Below, piece after piece: positions 28,890-38,029 of a stretch of DNA of 64,000 nucleotides. Origin of the DNA: Arthrobacter sp. MN05-02 (GTDB taxonomy: Bacteria; Actinomycetota; Actinomycetes; Actinomycetales; Micrococcaceae); the NCBI GenBank assembly GCA_004001285.1, contig AP018697.1, positions 1,178,001 to 1,242,000 of the forward strand. The letters are read 5' to 3'. The position numbers and the translations under genes were made by a program. The notes beneath the pieces were generated by a model. That model worked only from the letters and a program-made list of their open reading frames with translations, had not been told where the DNA came from and did no database searches. Numbering within the stretch: the stretch's first letter is position 1; every line of letters begins with the position of its first letter.

Positions 28890-29132
28890 ATGGAACTGAG
28901 CACCATTGGCTGGAACCAGGAAGCACGCGACAAGATCCTGCTGGACTCGGACCGCGCGCTGCAGGGCGCGGTCCGCGAGGCCGTGGAGACGATGGACGGA
29001 AAGTCCCGCGACGAGGTCTACGAGTTCCTCTTCCAGAAGCTGCAGCCGCAGTTCGTCGACTTCAAGCCGGGGCCGGACCTCAGCGCGTGTGCCGATGCCG
29101 TGGCCAACGGTGAGGTCTCCCTCGACAGCTGA
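28890..29132 (+). CDS. Conserved small protein of unknown function
   Basis: The 80-residue acidic protein begins MELSTIGWNQEARDKILLDS, followed by a helix-rich middle (ALQGAVREAVETMDGKSRDE, VYEFLFQKLQPQFVDF) and ends ANGEVSLDS. It has no signal peptide or membrane segment. I do not recognise a named family. ATG 28890 is preferred because AGAGGAG lies at good spacing; the frame is open upstream to 28830. A TTAGGAAT about 65 bases upstream may be its -10. It is followed by a strong terminator hairpin. Confidence 0.75.
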   Translation: MELSTIGWNQEARDKILLDSDRALQGAVREAVETMDGKSRDEVYEFLFQKLQPQFVDFKPGPDLSACADAVANGEVSLDS

Positions 29133-29163
29133 ACCCCCAGCGGGTCCGGCACCCGCGGGAGGT

Positions 29164-29204
29164 CAGGAACGGCCGGTCGAGACAGCTTCGGCCGGTCGTT
29201 CCTG
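29164..29204. terminator. Hairpin terminator between convergent genes
   Basis: Arms CAGGAACGGCCGG (29164-29176) and CCGGTCGTTCCTG (29192-29204) pair over 13 bp with one G-T wobble. It lies between the small unknown gene and the convergent SGNH hydrolase gene. Confidence 0.7.
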
Positions 29205-29277
29205 CATCCCGGCCGGCGGATCGCCCGGAACCGCGGCGTTCCTGCCCTCCGCCGTGCGGACCGCCGGGCTGTCCGCG

Positions 29278-30165
29278 TCAGTCCCCGGCACCCGGAGGCA
29301 TCCCCGGCCCGAAGATGGGTGACGGTTCGAGACGTTTGGCGGTCACGCCGTCTCCCGAGGACCGGTGGCGCAGGCGTCGCAGCACCCACGGGACGAAGTA
29401 CTCACGCGCCCATACCAGGTCCTCGGCGCGGGCCTCGCGCCAGGTGCGGGCCGGCAGGTCCTTCGGGTGGAGCGGTTCGAGGGTGTGCGGCACGGCGAGG
29501 GTGTCCAGGACCATCGCGGCGATGGTGTGGTGCCCGAGCGGCGAGAAGTGCAGGCGGTCGGAGGACCACATCTGGGTGTTGAGCAGTTGCCGCAGCGCCC
29601 ACATGTCCGCGATCACCGCCTCGTGACGCGCGGCGACGGTTCGCAGGTTCTCGTTGTAGATGGCCGTCTTCGACCGGATGCTGCCGAGGACGGTCTCCCG
29701 GACGTCGGGCCCGGTGAACAGGACGACGGTCGCGCCGGACGCCGCGAGGGTGGCGACGACGGCGTCGAGCTTGTTCGCGAGCAGATCCGGATCCCCGCCC
29801 GGTCGCAGGAGGTCGTTGCCGCCGGCCGAGATGGAGATGAGGTCCGGATGCAGGGCCAGTGCCGGTTCCACCTGCTGGTCGATGATCTGCTGCAGCAGGC
29901 GGCCCCGGACCGCCAGATTCGCGTAGGCGAGGTCCGCCTGCCCGCGCGACAGTTCCTCCGCCACCCTGTCCGCCCAGCCGCGGTTCCCGCCGACGCTCTC
30001 CGGATGGGGGTCGCCGATCCCCTCGGTGAAGGAATCACCTAGGGCAACGTACCGGTGCCACGGATGCGGCTCGGAATTCAGGCTCGGGTCGATCATCGGA
30101 CCATTGGGGATCGGATCCGCCGCGGTGGTGGTCGGCAGGGTGGACCGGTCGTCGGAAGCGCTCAC
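29278..30165 (-). CDS. SGNH/GDSL-type hydrolase
   Basis: A 295-residue esterase/lipase-like enzyme with the four SGNH blocks: YVALGDSFTEGIGDP (nucleophile Ser), ANLAVRGRL (oxyanion Gly), ISAGGNDLLRPGG (Asn) and SSDRLHFSPLGHHTIA (Asp and His). There is no obvious signal peptide, so it probably acts in the cytoplasm on an ester or carbohydrate acetyl group. The start is GTG 30165 with no Shine-Dalgarno but a -10-like hexamer 6 nt upstream. It is divergent from the carboxylesterase gene. Confidence 0.9.
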   Translation of the reverse strand: MSASDDRSTLPTTTAADPIPNGPMIDPSLNSEPHPWHRYVALGDSFTEGIGDPHPESVGGNRGWADRVAEELSRGQADLAYANLAVRGRLLQQIIDQQVEPALALHPDLISISAGGNDLLRPGGDPDLLANKLDAVVATLAASGATVVLFTGPDVRETVLGSIRSKTAIYNENLRTVAARHEAVIADMWALRQLLNTQMWSSDRLHFSPLGHHTIAAMVLDTLAVPHTLEPLHPKDLPARTWREARAEDLVWAREYFVPWVLRRLRHRSSGDGVTAKRLEPSPIFGPGMPPGAGD

Positions 30166-30171
30166 CCGACC

Positions 30172-30177
30172 ATTCTT
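30172..30177 (-). promoter_or_regulatory. Probable -10 element (AAGAAT, minus strand) of a leaderless promoter
   Basis: On the minus strand AAGAAT ends 6 nt before the GTG of the SGNH hydrolase gene. Confidence 0.45.
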
Positions 30178-30217
30178 CCAACTCCGGCGTCCCGTGGGTC
30201 AACGATCCGCGCCGTGC

Positions 30218-30223
30218 CAAGAT
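30218..30223 (+). promoter_or_regulatory. Probable -10 element (CAAGAT) of a leaderless promoter
   Basis: CAAGAT ends 7 nt before the ATG at 30231 of the carboxylesterase gene; no ribosome binding site of normal spacing is present. Confidence 0.4.
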
Positions 30224-30230
30224 AGGAACC

Positions 30231-30911
30231 ATGATCGAATCTGCCCCTGGTACAGCTGCGCCCTCCCCGAATTCCTGGGATCCGGTGGTCCTCTGGTCGA
30301 AGCCCGAGTCGGAGCGCGAAGGCACGCCGCTGCTCGTCCTGTTCCACGGCTACATGGCCGACGAGGAGGACCTGATGGGGCTGACGGACCATCTCCCCGC
30401 CGATTTCACCGTGGCGTCGGTGCGAGCCCCGCAGGCCGAAGGGCCGGGCTTCTCGTGGTTCCCGCTGTCACGCGGGGCCGACTACTCGATCGACCTCGTG
30501 GTGGAGAGCGTGACCGCCGTGACCCGGTGGCTCGACACCGTCCGGGCTTCCCACTCCAGCGTCAGCCTCCTGGGTTTCTCCCAGGGCATGGCCGTCGCGA
30601 CGTCGCTCCTGCGCCACCGGCCCGGCGATTTCGCCTGCGTCGTCGGGCTCTCGGGGTTCGTCGTGCCGTCCGAGGGCCACGGATTCTTCCGCGACGAGGA
30701 AACGGCCGCCGCTCCCGTACCGTTCTTCTGGGGCAGGGACCAGGAGGATCAGGTCATCACGCCGGAGATGGTCGAACTCACGCACGCCTGGCTGACCACG
30801 CACACGAAACTGACGAAGATCCTCTACTCGAACATGTTCCACAGCATCAACCTGCAGGAACTCGCCCACGTCCGCGAGTTCCTGAGCATGACGGTCCTCG
30901 GGCGTCGCTGA
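30231..30911 (+). CDS. Phospholipase/carboxylesterase-type alpha/beta hydrolase
   Basis: The 226-residue enzyme belongs to the small carboxylesterase family (PF02230). It has the oxyanion region LLVLFHGYMADEEDLMG, the nucleophile elbow SLLGFSQGMAVATSLL and the late segment LYSNMFHSINLQELAHVREF carrying the likely catalytic His. The acid residue should be near FFWGRDQEDQVITPE. It should hydrolyse short acyl esters; the substrate is unknown. It stands alone between two oppositely oriented genes. Confidence 0.88.
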   Translation: MIESAPGTAAPSPNSWDPVVLWSKPESEREGTPLLVLFHGYMADEEDLMGLTDHLPADFTVASVRAPQAEGPGFSWFPLSRGADYSIDLVVESVTAVTRWLDTVRASHSSVSLLGFSQGMAVATSLLRHRPGDFACVVGLSGFVVPSEGHGFFRDEETAAAPVPFFWGRDQEDQVITPEMVELTHAWLTTHTKLTKILYSNMFHSINLQELAHVREFLSMTVLGRR

Positions 30912-30952
30912 CCCCGTGCGGTGCCCCGTCCGCGGGGGCAGGGCCGGCCGAC

Positions 30953-31183
30953 CTAGGCTCTGGTCAGCCGCACCGTCTCGCCGTTGACGCTCACGGTGTC
31001 CCCGGGATGGAGCTGGCGGCCCCGGCGCTCCTCGATCTCGCCGTTGACCTGCACCAGCCCGTTGTCGATCAGAGCCTTGGCCTCCACGCCGTCCTCGGCG
31101 AGCGAGGCGAGCTTGAGCAGCTGTCCGAGCCGGATCATGTCGTCGCGGATGGACAGTTCGGTGGTGGCTGCGTTCTCGGTCAT
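30953..31183 (-). CDS. S4 domain RNA-binding protein (YaaA/RlbA-like)
   Basis: The 76-residue protein is essentially one S4 domain: IRLGQLLKLASLAEDGVEAK, ALIDNGLVQVNGEIEERRGR, QLHPGDTVSVNGETVRL. Such small proteins bind structured RNA, often rRNA or tRNA. The ATG at 31183 has a CATCAT hexamer ending 6 nt upstream, so it may be leaderless. It is divergent from the DMT transporter gene with only 39 bp between starts. Confidence 0.9.
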   Translation of the reverse strand: MTENAATTELSIRDDMIRLGQLLKLASLAEDGVEAKALIDNGLVQVNGEIEERRGRQLHPGDTVSVNGETVRLTRA

Positions 31184-31210
31184 GCATCCATGATGCCCGA
31201 CGGCGACTAC

Positions 31211-31216
31211 TAGGCT
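31211..31216 (+). promoter_or_regulatory. Probable -10 element (TAGGCT) of a leaderless promoter
   Basis: TAGGCT ends 6 nt before the GTG at 31223 of the DMT transporter gene. Confidence 0.5.
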
Positions 31217-31222
31217 GTACGG

Positions 31223-32185
31223 GTGTCAGATGCGCGTGTGCTCCCCCCAGCCGTCGGTCTCCCCCTCGCCCTCGCGGCAGGTCTCGCCATCCCCGTCCAG
31301 GGCAGGATCAACGGAGCGCTCGGCACGGTGCTCGACGACGGCGTCGCCGCCGCGCTGATCAGCTTCGGCACCGGCCTCGTCGTGATGGTGGTCCTCACGC
31401 TGGTGCTCCCGAGCGCCCGCGCCGGAGCCCGCCAGATCCTCCCGTCGGTGCGCGAGCGCCGCTTCCCGCCCTACTACGTGGCCGCCGGTGCGATCGGCGC
31501 CTTCTTCGTCTTCTCCCAGTCGCTGACCATCGGGATCCTCGGCGTCGCCCTGTTCACCGTCGCGGCCGTCATGGGCCAGTCCCTGAGCGGCCTCCTCGTG
31601 GACCGAGCAGGGATCGGACCCGGCGGCAGGCGCGCCGCGACGCCCATGCGGGTGATCGGCGTGGTGCTGACGGTCCTGTCCGTCGTCTGGGCCGTCTCCC
31701 CGCGCTTCGGTGCCGCAGGAGAGGTGACGGAATGGCTCGTCCCCGTCCTGCTCCCTGTCGCCGCCGGCGTCCTGATGAGCTTCCAGCAGGCCATGAACGG
31801 CACGGCGGCCCTCCACTACGGCACGCCGCTGGCGGCCACCCTGATGAACTTCATCGCCGGCACCGTCGTGCTCCTGACGGCCTGGCTCATCAAGCTCGCC
31901 CTCGCGGGCCCCGGCAACCCCCTGCCGTCCGAGTGGTGGTACTACCTCGGCGGGCCCATGGGCTGCATCTTCATCGCGCTCGGTGCCCTGCTCGTGCGCA
32001 GCCTCGGCGTCCTGCTCACGGGCCTGTGCATGATCGGCGGGCAGCTCGTCGGCTCGCTGCTGCTGGATCTGGTGTTCCCCGCACCGGGCACGATCGTGGT
32101 GTTCGCCACCATCGCCGGCACCCTGCTGACCCTCGGCGCGATCATCCTCACCACCCTGCCCTGGCCGCGGCGGACACGGCCCTGA
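31223..32185 (+). CDS. DMT family transporter, YdcZ/DUF606 type
   Basis: A 320-residue membrane protein with about ten hydrophobic helices in two related halves, each starting with a similar motif (LAIPVQGRINGALGTVLDDG in the first and VLMSFQQAMNGTAALHYGTP in the second). This duplicated Q-x-x-x-N-G feature is typical of the YdcZ/DUF606 exporter family. The cargo is unknown. The start is GTG 31223 with a probable leaderless promoter. Confidence 0.87.
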   Translation: MSDARVLPPAVGLPLALAAGLAIPVQGRINGALGTVLDDGVAAALISFGTGLVVMVVLTLVLPSARAGARQILPSVRERRFPPYYVAAGAIGAFFVFSQSLTIGILGVALFTVAAVMGQSLSGLLVDRAGIGPGGRRAATPMRVIGVVLTVLSVVWAVSPRFGAAGEVTEWLVPVLLPVAAGVLMSFQQAMNGTAALHYGTPLAATLMNFIAGTVVLLTAWLIKLALAGPGNPLPSEWWYYLGGPMGCIFIALGALLVRSLGVLLTGLCMIGGQLVGSLLLDLVFPAPGTIVVFATIAGTLLTLGAIILTTLPWPRRTRP

Positions 32186-32373
32186 CGACCCGTCCACCCG
32201 CCCGGAGGGGCAGGCAGCGGCCGGCTCCGTCAGGGACCGGCCGGTGCGGTGCAGGACGGACCCGGTAGGCTTGCAAGGTGGCTTTCCGGCCCCGCCGGGG
32301 TGGACGGCCCCGTGCACGCGACCCCCACCTGCGGACCGCACCCAGCGGCCTGCTCAGAACTGGAGAAGAACCC

Positions 32374-33762
32374 ATGGCAGCAGCCAAGTCAGCACTCGAC
32401 CCCATCATCTCCCTCGCCAAGCGGCGCGGCTTCGTGTTCCAGTCGGGGGAGATCTACGGCGGTTCCCGCTCTGCCTGGGACTACGGGCCCCTCGGTGCCG
32501 AGTTCAAGGAGAACATCAAGCGGCAGTGGTGGCAGACCATGGTGCGCGGACGCGAGGACGTCGTCGGACTCGATTCCGCCGTGATCCTTCCCCGCCAGGT
32601 CTGGGAGGCGTCCGGGCACGTCGAGGTCTTCAGCGATCCGCTCGTGGAGTGCCTGTCCTGCCACAAGCGCTACCGTGCGGACCACCTCGAGGAGGAGTAC
32701 GAGGAGAAGAAGGGCCGGGCCCCGGAGAACGGCCTGAAGGACGTGACCTGCGCCAACTGCGGCACCAAGGGCCAGTGGACCGAACCCCAGGAGTTCTCGG
32801 GATTGCTCAAGACGTTCCTCGGCCCGGTCGCATCCGAGGAGGGCATGCACTACCTGCGCCCGGAGACCGCGCAGGGCATCTTCGTGAACTTCAACAACGT
32901 GCTGACCACCGCGCGGAAGAAGCCGCCGTTCGGCATCGGCCAGATCGGCAAGAGCTTCCGCAACGAGATCACGCCGGGCAACTTCATCTTCCGCACGCGC
33001 GAGTTCGAGCAGATGGAGATGGAGTTCTTCGTCGAGCCCGGCACCGACGAGGAATGGCACCGGTACTGGATCGACCAGCGCTTCTCCTGGTACACCGACC
33101 TCGGCATCAAGGCCGACAACCTGCGCCTCTTCGAGCACCCCCTCGAGAAGCTCAGCCACTACTCCAAGGGCACCACGGACATCGAGTACCGCTTCGGCTT
33201 CACCGGCTCCGAGTGGGGCGAGCTCGAGGGCATCGCCAACCGTACCGACTTCGACCTCTCCACGCACTCGAAGCACTCGGGGACCGATCTCGGCTACTTC
33301 AACCAGGCGACCAACGAACGCTACACGCCGTACGTGATCGAGCCCGCGGCCGGCCTGACGCGATCCTTCATGGCGTTCCTCGTCGACTCCTACACCGAGG
33401 ACGAGGCACCCAACGCCAAGGGCGGCGTGGACAAGCGGACCGTGCTGAAGCTCGATCCGCGCCTCGCGCCGGTCAAGGCCGCCGTGCTGCCGCTCAGCCG
33501 CAACGAGGACCTCTCCCCGAAGGCGAAGGACCTCGCAGCCCAGCTGCGCAAGGGCTGGAACATCGACTTCGACGACGCCGGGGCCATCGGCCGCCGCTAC
33601 CGCCGCCAGGACGAGATCGGCACGCCGTTCTGCATCACCGTGGACTTCGACACGCTCGAGGACCAGGCCGTCACGATCCGTGAACGCGACACCATGGCCC
33701 AGGAGCGCGTCTCCCTCGACCAGGTGCAGGGATACCTCGCCGCGCGCCTGGTCGGAGCCTGA
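32374..33762 (+). CDS. glyS: Glycyl-tRNA synthetase (alpha2 dimer type)
   Basis: This class II synthetase charges tRNA(Gly). The 462-residue size and N-terminus ([20 protein letters not shown]) match the dimeric bacterial type. Landmarks are [57 protein letters not shown] (motif 2) and [15 protein letters not shown] (motif 3). An inserted segment has four cysteines (SCHKRY and CANCGTK), a likely zinc site. ATG 32374 is chosen for the family match. A TAGGCT about 105 bases upstream may be its -10. The stop overlaps the next gene's ATG by one base. Confidence 0.96.
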   Translation: MAAAKSALDPIISLAKRRGFVFQSGEIYGGSRSAWDYGPLGAEFKENIKRQWWQTMVRGREDVVGLDSAVILPRQVWEASGHVEVFSDPLVECLSCHKRYRADHLEEEYEEKKGRAPENGLKDVTCANCGTKGQWTEPQEFSGLLKTFLGPVASEEGMHYLRPETAQGIFVNFNNVLTTARKKPPFGIGQIGKSFRNEITPGNFIFRTREFEQMEMEFFVEPGTDEEWHRYWIDQRFSWYTDLGIKADNLRLFEHPLEKLSHYSKGTTDIEYRFGFTGSEWGELEGIANRTDFDLSTHSKHSGTDLGYFNQATNERYTPYVIEPAAGLTRSFMAFLVDSYTEDEAPNAKGGVDKRTVLKLDPRLAPVKAAVLPLSRNEDLSPKAKDLAAQLRKGWNIDFDDAGAIGRRYRRQDEIGTPFCITVDFDTLEDQAVTIRERDTMAQERVSLDQVQGYLAARLVGA

Positions 33763-34673
33763 TGGCCCTCGAGTACCGCGCCTGGCAGGAGGGCGACGAC
33801 CTCGAGCTCATCCAGCTCTGGGGCGGCCCGGAGTCGGCCGCCTCGGAGCAGTTCCGGGGCTCGTTCCGCACACCGTCGGACAAGCCGTGGAACCGGTGCA
33901 TCACCGTGGTGGACCAGGGCATCCCCGTGGCCGCCGGCTGCGTGTACGGGTCGGCGCTCCACCCGGACCGCCTCTGGTGCTACATCGAGGTCGCCGAGGA
34001 CCACCGTCGGGCAGGCATCGGGTCGACGCTGCTGACCATGCTCCAGCACGAGGCCGCCGCCTCGCCGCAGGGCATCACGGCCCTGCGGTCCAAGGTGACG
34101 CCGGGCACCACCGGCGCGGCATTCGCCGAGGCCACGGGGTTCGCCACGCTGCAGCGCTCGCGGCTCGTCGTCGTCGGGCCGGGGGCTCTCGCCGCCCCCG
34201 CCTTCGACGACGCCGCGGGGCCGCAGCTGGAGGAAGCAGCCACCGGATCCGTGGAACTGACCCGCGCCCTGGCGTCCTTCTACGGGTCCGTCCATGGCTG
34301 GGACCGGGCGGACATCAGCCTGGGCCGCGCCCAGCAGCTCTTCCTGGGCGATGCGAGCGGAGCCGGCGGGGCGATCGTGCTGCGTGATCGGCCGAAGGCC
34401 GACGGCGGGGCCATCGCGGCCTTCGCGGTCAGCTACACGCAGGCCCGCACCGACGATCCGGCGGACGTCCTGCTCGGCTACGACACCACGCTGGTGCCGC
34501 AGGAGCAGCAGGCCGCCGTCGCGACCATGATCGCGATGCTCGTGCACCAGTACCCCATCCAACTCGAGGTCGACGACTCCATGGAGGCGCTGGTCGCCGT
34601 CGTCGAACCGCTGCTGGCGACAGGCGCGGCCCGGCTGGCCGGACCCGAGACGCTCGTCGTCGCGACCGCCTGA
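33762..34673 (+). CDS. GNAT acetyltransferase
   Basis: The 303-residue protein has an N-terminal GNAT domain: a central segment WCYIEVAEDHRRAGIGSTLL with the acetyl-CoA loop RRAGIG, and GAAFAEATGFATLQRSRL. A second, weaker half (about residues 160-300) may be a degenerate GNAT copy or a substrate domain. It is translationally coupled to glyS (one-base overlap, TGATG). A functional link to glycyl-tRNA is not established. A terminator hairpin follows. Confidence 0.85.
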   Translation: MALEYRAWQEGDDLELIQLWGGPESAASEQFRGSFRTPSDKPWNRCITVVDQGIPVAAGCVYGSALHPDRLWCYIEVAEDHRRAGIGSTLLTMLQHEAAASPQGITALRSKVTPGTTGAAFAEATGFATLQRSRLVVVGPGALAAPAFDDAAGPQLEEAATGSVELTRALASFYGSVHGWDRADISLGRAQQLFLGDASGAGGAIVLRDRPKADGGAIAAFAVSYTQARTDDPADVLLGYDTTLVPQEQQAAVATMIAMLVHQYPIQLEVDDSMEALVAVVEPLLATGAARLAGPETLVVATA

Positions 34674-34681
34674 CAGCACGA

Positions 34682-34717
34682 CCCGGCCACGGCGGTCATG
34701 TGCCCGCCGCGGCCGGG
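34682..34717. terminator. Hairpin terminator between convergent genes
   Basis: Arms CCCGGCCACGGCGG (34682-34695) and CCGCCGCGGCCGGG (34704-34717) pair over 14 positions with one A-C mismatch, between the GNAT gene and the end of the convergent acyltransferase gene. Confidence 0.65.
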
Positions 34718-35533
34718 CTACCCGCGGTCGTGCCGGCCGGCCTTCCTGTCCGCGATGTCGGCCGCTTCGCGCTCGGCGTCGGTCAGAGCGCTGCCGCCGA
34801 GGTGCGCAGGCATCCACCAGGCACCCGGCTCGGGGGTCACCGGGAAGTCGGCGATGCACGTGTCGATGCCCTCCTGGAGCTCCCGGCGCAGCTTCTCCGT
34901 CTCCTCGGCGACGTCGAGGCCGGGGGAGTGCTGGATCGCCGGACTGATGTGGAGCCGCACGGGTGATCGCCACGCCCGCCTGATCGAGAACCCGTGGCCG
35001 CGCGTCAGCAGCCTGTGCGCCCCCCACACGGAGATGGGGACGACCGGGACGCCGGCCTCGGCGGCGAGCCGGACCGCGCCGGTCTTGAGCTCGCGGACGG
35101 TGTAGCTGCGGGACACACCGGCCTCCGGCAGGACCGCGACGTACTCGCCGGCGCGCAGTTTCGCGAGGGCGTCGTCGTACGCCTCCGGGCCGGCCCGGCG
35201 GTCGGTGACCACGTGTCCGAGGCCGAACACGAAGGGGCTGACGAACCAGTGGTCCGCCGCCCGCTTGGAGATCAGGTAGCGCGCCTGGATCCGGGCGTGG
35301 TTCCACAGGACCAGTTCGGCGAAGGCGAAGTCGAGGTACCCGAAGTGGGTGATCGCGACGACGGCGCCGTGACCCGGCACCGCGCGACGCGAACGCCCGT
35401 CGAGGGGGTCGGAGGCCGGTAGGTTCTCGGTGCCGGTGACCCGGACCTGGAGGCGGAGGGCCGCGAAGACGGTCTTGCCCGCGTACACCACGAACCGGTA
35501 CATGCGGTCGCTCTGCCGCGGCTTCCATCCCAT
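34718..35533 (-). CDS. 1-acyl-sn-glycerol-3-phosphate acyltransferase family protein
   Basis: The 271-residue protein has the PlsC acyltransferase pattern: a hydrophobic N-terminal region, a catalytic box VVAITHFGYLDFAFAELVLW (HxxxxD as HFGYLD), and EYVAVLPEAGVSRSYTVREL with an E-x-G block. It should transfer an acyl chain to lysophosphatidate or a related lipid. Start ATG 35533 is chosen because the frame upstream looks non-coding. A 9-bp tandem repeat lies about 58 bp upstream and may be regulatory. Confidence 0.85.
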   Translation of the reverse strand: MGWKPRQSDRMYRFVVYAGKTVFAALRLQVRVTGTENLPASDPLDGRSRRAVPGHGAVVAITHFGYLDFAFAELVLWNHARIQARYLISKRAADHWFVSPFVFGLGHVVTDRRAGPEAYDDALAKLRAGEYVAVLPEAGVSRSYTVRELKTGAVRLAAEAGVPVVPISVWGAHRLLTRGHGFSIRRAWRSPVRLHISPAIQHSPGLDVAEETEKLRRELQEGIDTCIADFPVTPEPGAWWMPAHLGGSALTDAEREAADIADRKAGRHDRG

Positions 35534-35590
35534 GGTGCGTTCCCTCTTCCGGTCGTCGGGCGAGCGGAAGGGCCCGCTCGTACCGTGTCT

Positions 35591-35617
35591 GTACCCTTTG
35601 TACCCTTTGTACCCCGG
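35591..35617. repeat. Three tandem 9-bp units (GTACCCTTT x2 plus a degenerate copy)
   Basis: GTACCCTTT occurs at 35591-35599 and 35600-35608, followed by GTACCCCGG at 35609-35617, with a related TACCGTGTC just before. It lies in the 175-bp gap upstream of the acyltransferase gene, so it could be an array of operator half-sites or a slippage repeat. Confidence 0.6.
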
Positions 35618-35708
35618 CCGGCCGGACCTACGCTCCGCGGACCGTTTTCCAGCGCCCGGTGATCCGCACCCGTACCCGCGACGGGAGCCACGGGGACCGG
35701 CACGGGAC

Positions 35709-36440
35709 TCAGGCGGTGATCCCGAGCGGATCGGGAGCACGGTAGAGCCGGGCGGACGCCTCGAGCCGACGTGCGTCGACGGCGGCACCGGTGTCCTCGG
35801 CGAAGTGGCGGAGGAGGAACGACGTACTCAGGCCGTGCCACACGGGGACGCTGCGGAACATGAAATGGCCTGCTCCGAGCATGCGCACGTAGTGGACATC
35901 CCGCGCCACGCCCAGGGCGCGGCGCGCGAAGGACAGAGATACCGTCGGACTCGTCCACCGGTCCAGGTCACCGTGCAGGATGAGCACGCTGCGGTCCCGC
36001 AGGGGTTCAACGGCACTGGTCGGTCCGAGCCACGGGGCGAGCGCCGCCACGGCCCGGACCTGCGGATGGCCGGCCGCGGCGATGACCGTCCGCCCGCCCA
36101 TCGAGTGGCCGAGCAGGTAGACCGGCACCGACGGATGCGCTGCAGCGATGCGGTCCAGGGCCCAGCGGGCGTCCCCCAGCGCCGACTCGTCCGCGCCGTT
36201 CCACCCCCGGACCCGGTTGCGCAGGGCCCAGACAGCCAGCCCGTGGGCGGATCCCGCCGCCGCGAGGCGTGCCGCGAACGGACGCATCCGCAGGGGGCTG
36301 AGGTGCCGGGGCCGTACGGGCTCGAAACTGTCCGCCCGCCCACTGTGCAGCACCAGCGCGACCCCGCGGACGCCGTCGGACGCGCCGCTCACGGTGACGA
36401 CGGGGTCGGAATCCTCCGCCCGTCCCGTACTCCGTGCCAT
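35709..36440 (-). CDS. Alpha/beta hydrolase
   Basis: A 243-residue alpha/beta-hydrolase-fold protein with RGVALVLHSGRADSFEP near the oxyanion region, the nucleophile elbow VYLLGHSMGGRTVIAAAG, the acid region VLILHGDLDRWTSP and the catalytic His in MLGAGHFMFRSV. This resembles dienelactone-hydrolase or peptidase-like esterases; the substrate is unknown. It is on the same strand as the acyltransferase gene downstream, 175 bp away. Confidence 0.87.
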   Translation of the reverse strand: MARSTGRAEDSDPVVTVSGASDGVRGVALVLHSGRADSFEPVRPRHLSPLRMRPFAARLAAAGSAHGLAVWALRNRVRGWNGADESALGDARWALDRIAAAHPSVPVYLLGHSMGGRTVIAAAGHPQVRAVAALAPWLGPTSAVEPLRDRSVLILHGDLDRWTSPTVSLSFARRALGVARDVHYVRMLGAGHFMFRSVPVWHGLSTSFLLRHFAEDTGAAVDARRLEASARLYRAPDPLGITA

Positions 36441-36575
36441 CCCCCTCCGCCCGCAGGCCGTTCGTGCCCTGACGCGTAGAATCCAAAGACGTGCGCGGCG
36501 AGCGCGACGTCCACCTGCAAGCCACCAGCAGGAACCAAGCTACCCGTTCGAATCGATTCCAGCCGAGGGACATCC

Positions 36576-37943
36576 GTGGGCTCCAGCCACCTCCACACCA
36601 CCGGGCACACCGAGCCGTCGGCCTCCGCGACCGCCACGCGGCGGCGGGCGACCCTGCTGCTCTCGGGTCTCCTCGTACCGCTCGGGGTGATCACCCTCGT
36701 CGCGATGCTGCTGCTCTGGCCGAGCGGTGACCGCACGTCCCTGTCGGTCGCGAACCCGTATGCCACGGCGGAGGGGGTCAGTTTCGACCGCGGGACCGTC
36801 CTGGCCGTCCGTGAAGGGAACTGCCCGTCCTCCCAGCCCACCGTCGACGCGGGCGGCACGGCGCAGATCTGCACGATCGCCGATACGCGCCCCACGCTCG
36901 GCGGCGACGTCATCCCGGTCGAGGTGACGCCGGAGCTGGCGAAGACCGATGCGGTCGAGCCGGGCGACGAGATCCGCTACCTGAACCTCGCGAACGTCCT
37001 CCAGGGCGGAGCCGCACCGTACGTGTTCGTCGACTTCGTCCGTTCGGTGCCGATCGTCGCGCTCGCCGTCGCCTACGCCGTCGTCGTGATCGCGGTGGCC
37101 CGCTGGCGTGGTCTGCGGGCCATGATCGGCCTCGTCGGTGCGCTCGTGATCCTCGCGCAGTTCATCCTGCCCGGGCTCGTCGAGGGCAAGCCGCCCCTGC
37201 TGCTCGGGCTCGTGGGATCCGTGGTGATCATGTACGGCGTGCTCTACTTCGCGCACGGCGTCTCCGCCCGGACCTCCACGGCGCTGCTCGGGACGGTCTT
37301 CGGCCTCGGTGTCACCGCGGCTCTCGCCGCCTGGTCCACGGACACCGCCCACCTGACGGGTGTGGGGGACGAGAACGCCTATACGCTCGTCAACGCGTCC
37401 GACGACCTGTCCATCTCCTCGATCATCCTGTGCGGCCTGATCATCTCGGGCCTCGGCGTCCTCAACGACGTCACCATCACGCAGTCCTCATCCGTATGGG
37501 AGCTCCACGAGCTCGCGCCGGACACCTCCGGGCGTCGCCTCTTCGCGTCCGCCATGAGGATCGGCCGCGACCACATCGCCTCGACGGTCTACACGATCGC
37601 GTTCGCCTACGCCGGGGCCGCGCTGCCCGTGCTGATCCTCGTCTCCCTCTACGACCGCGCCCTCCTCGACACCCTCACCAGCGGCGAACTGGCGGAGGTG
37701 GTGCGCACCCTGGTGGGCTCGATCGGTCTCGTCCTCGCCATCCCGCTCACCACCGGGATCGCGGTGCTGGTGGTGAAGGCGGTCGGGCCGAGGACGCCGG
37801 GCGGCGGATCGGACGACGGCCCGGCCGGGAGCGGCACGACGCCGGTGGTCCCCGGGCCGGGCGCGGGGACGCTGCCCCCGGGCGGGCGCCTCGTGGGGCT
37901 CGGCGAGCGCAGTGCCCGCCGGGCGGCGGAGCAGGACGCATGA
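36576..37943 (+). CDS. YibE/F-like multipass membrane protein
   Basis: The 455-residue protein has one N-terminal membrane helix (TLLLSGLLVPLGVITLVAML), an extracytoplasmic domain (about residues 50-150) and then about seven helices forming the YibE/F domain (PF07907). Typical parts are FVDFVRSVPIVALAVAYAVV, ISSIILCGLIISGLGVLNDV and SSVWELHELAPDTSGRRLFA. The molecular function is not known. A Pro/Gly-rich tail ends the protein. The start is GTG 36576. The stop overlaps a possible upstream ATG of the dus gene. Confidence 0.88.
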   Translation: MGSSHLHTTGHTEPSASATATRRRATLLLSGLLVPLGVITLVAMLLLWPSGDRTSLSVANPYATAEGVSFDRGTVLAVREGNCPSSQPTVDAGGTAQICTIADTRPTLGGDVIPVEVTPELAKTDAVEPGDEIRYLNLANVLQGGAAPYVFVDFVRSVPIVALAVAYAVVVIAVARWRGLRAMIGLVGALVILAQFILPGLVEGKPPLLLGLVGSVVIMYGVLYFAHGVSARTSTALLGTVFGLGVTAALAAWSTDTAHLTGVGDENAYTLVNASDDLSISSIILCGLIISGLGVLNDVTITQSSSVWELHELAPDTSGRRLFASAMRIGRDHIASTVYTIAFAYAGAALPVLILVSLYDRALLDTLTSGELAEVVRTLVGSIGLVLAIPLTTGIAVLVVKAVGPRTPGGGSDDGPAGSGTTPVVPGPGAGTLPPGGRLVGLGERSARRAAEQDA

Positions 37944-38017
37944 CGAACGCCTGGCGGAAGGCCGCCCGGGAACGCAGGCGCACAGCGAACACGGCCACCG
38001 GATTTGCGGCGCCTTGC

Positions 38018-38023
38018 GACAAT
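38018..38023 (+). promoter_or_regulatory. Probable -10 element (GACAAT) of a leaderless promoter
   Basis: GACAAT ends 6 nt before GTG 38030. It supports that codon, rather than ATG 37940, as the dus start. Confidence 0.5.
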
Positions 38024-38029
38024 GAAGGG

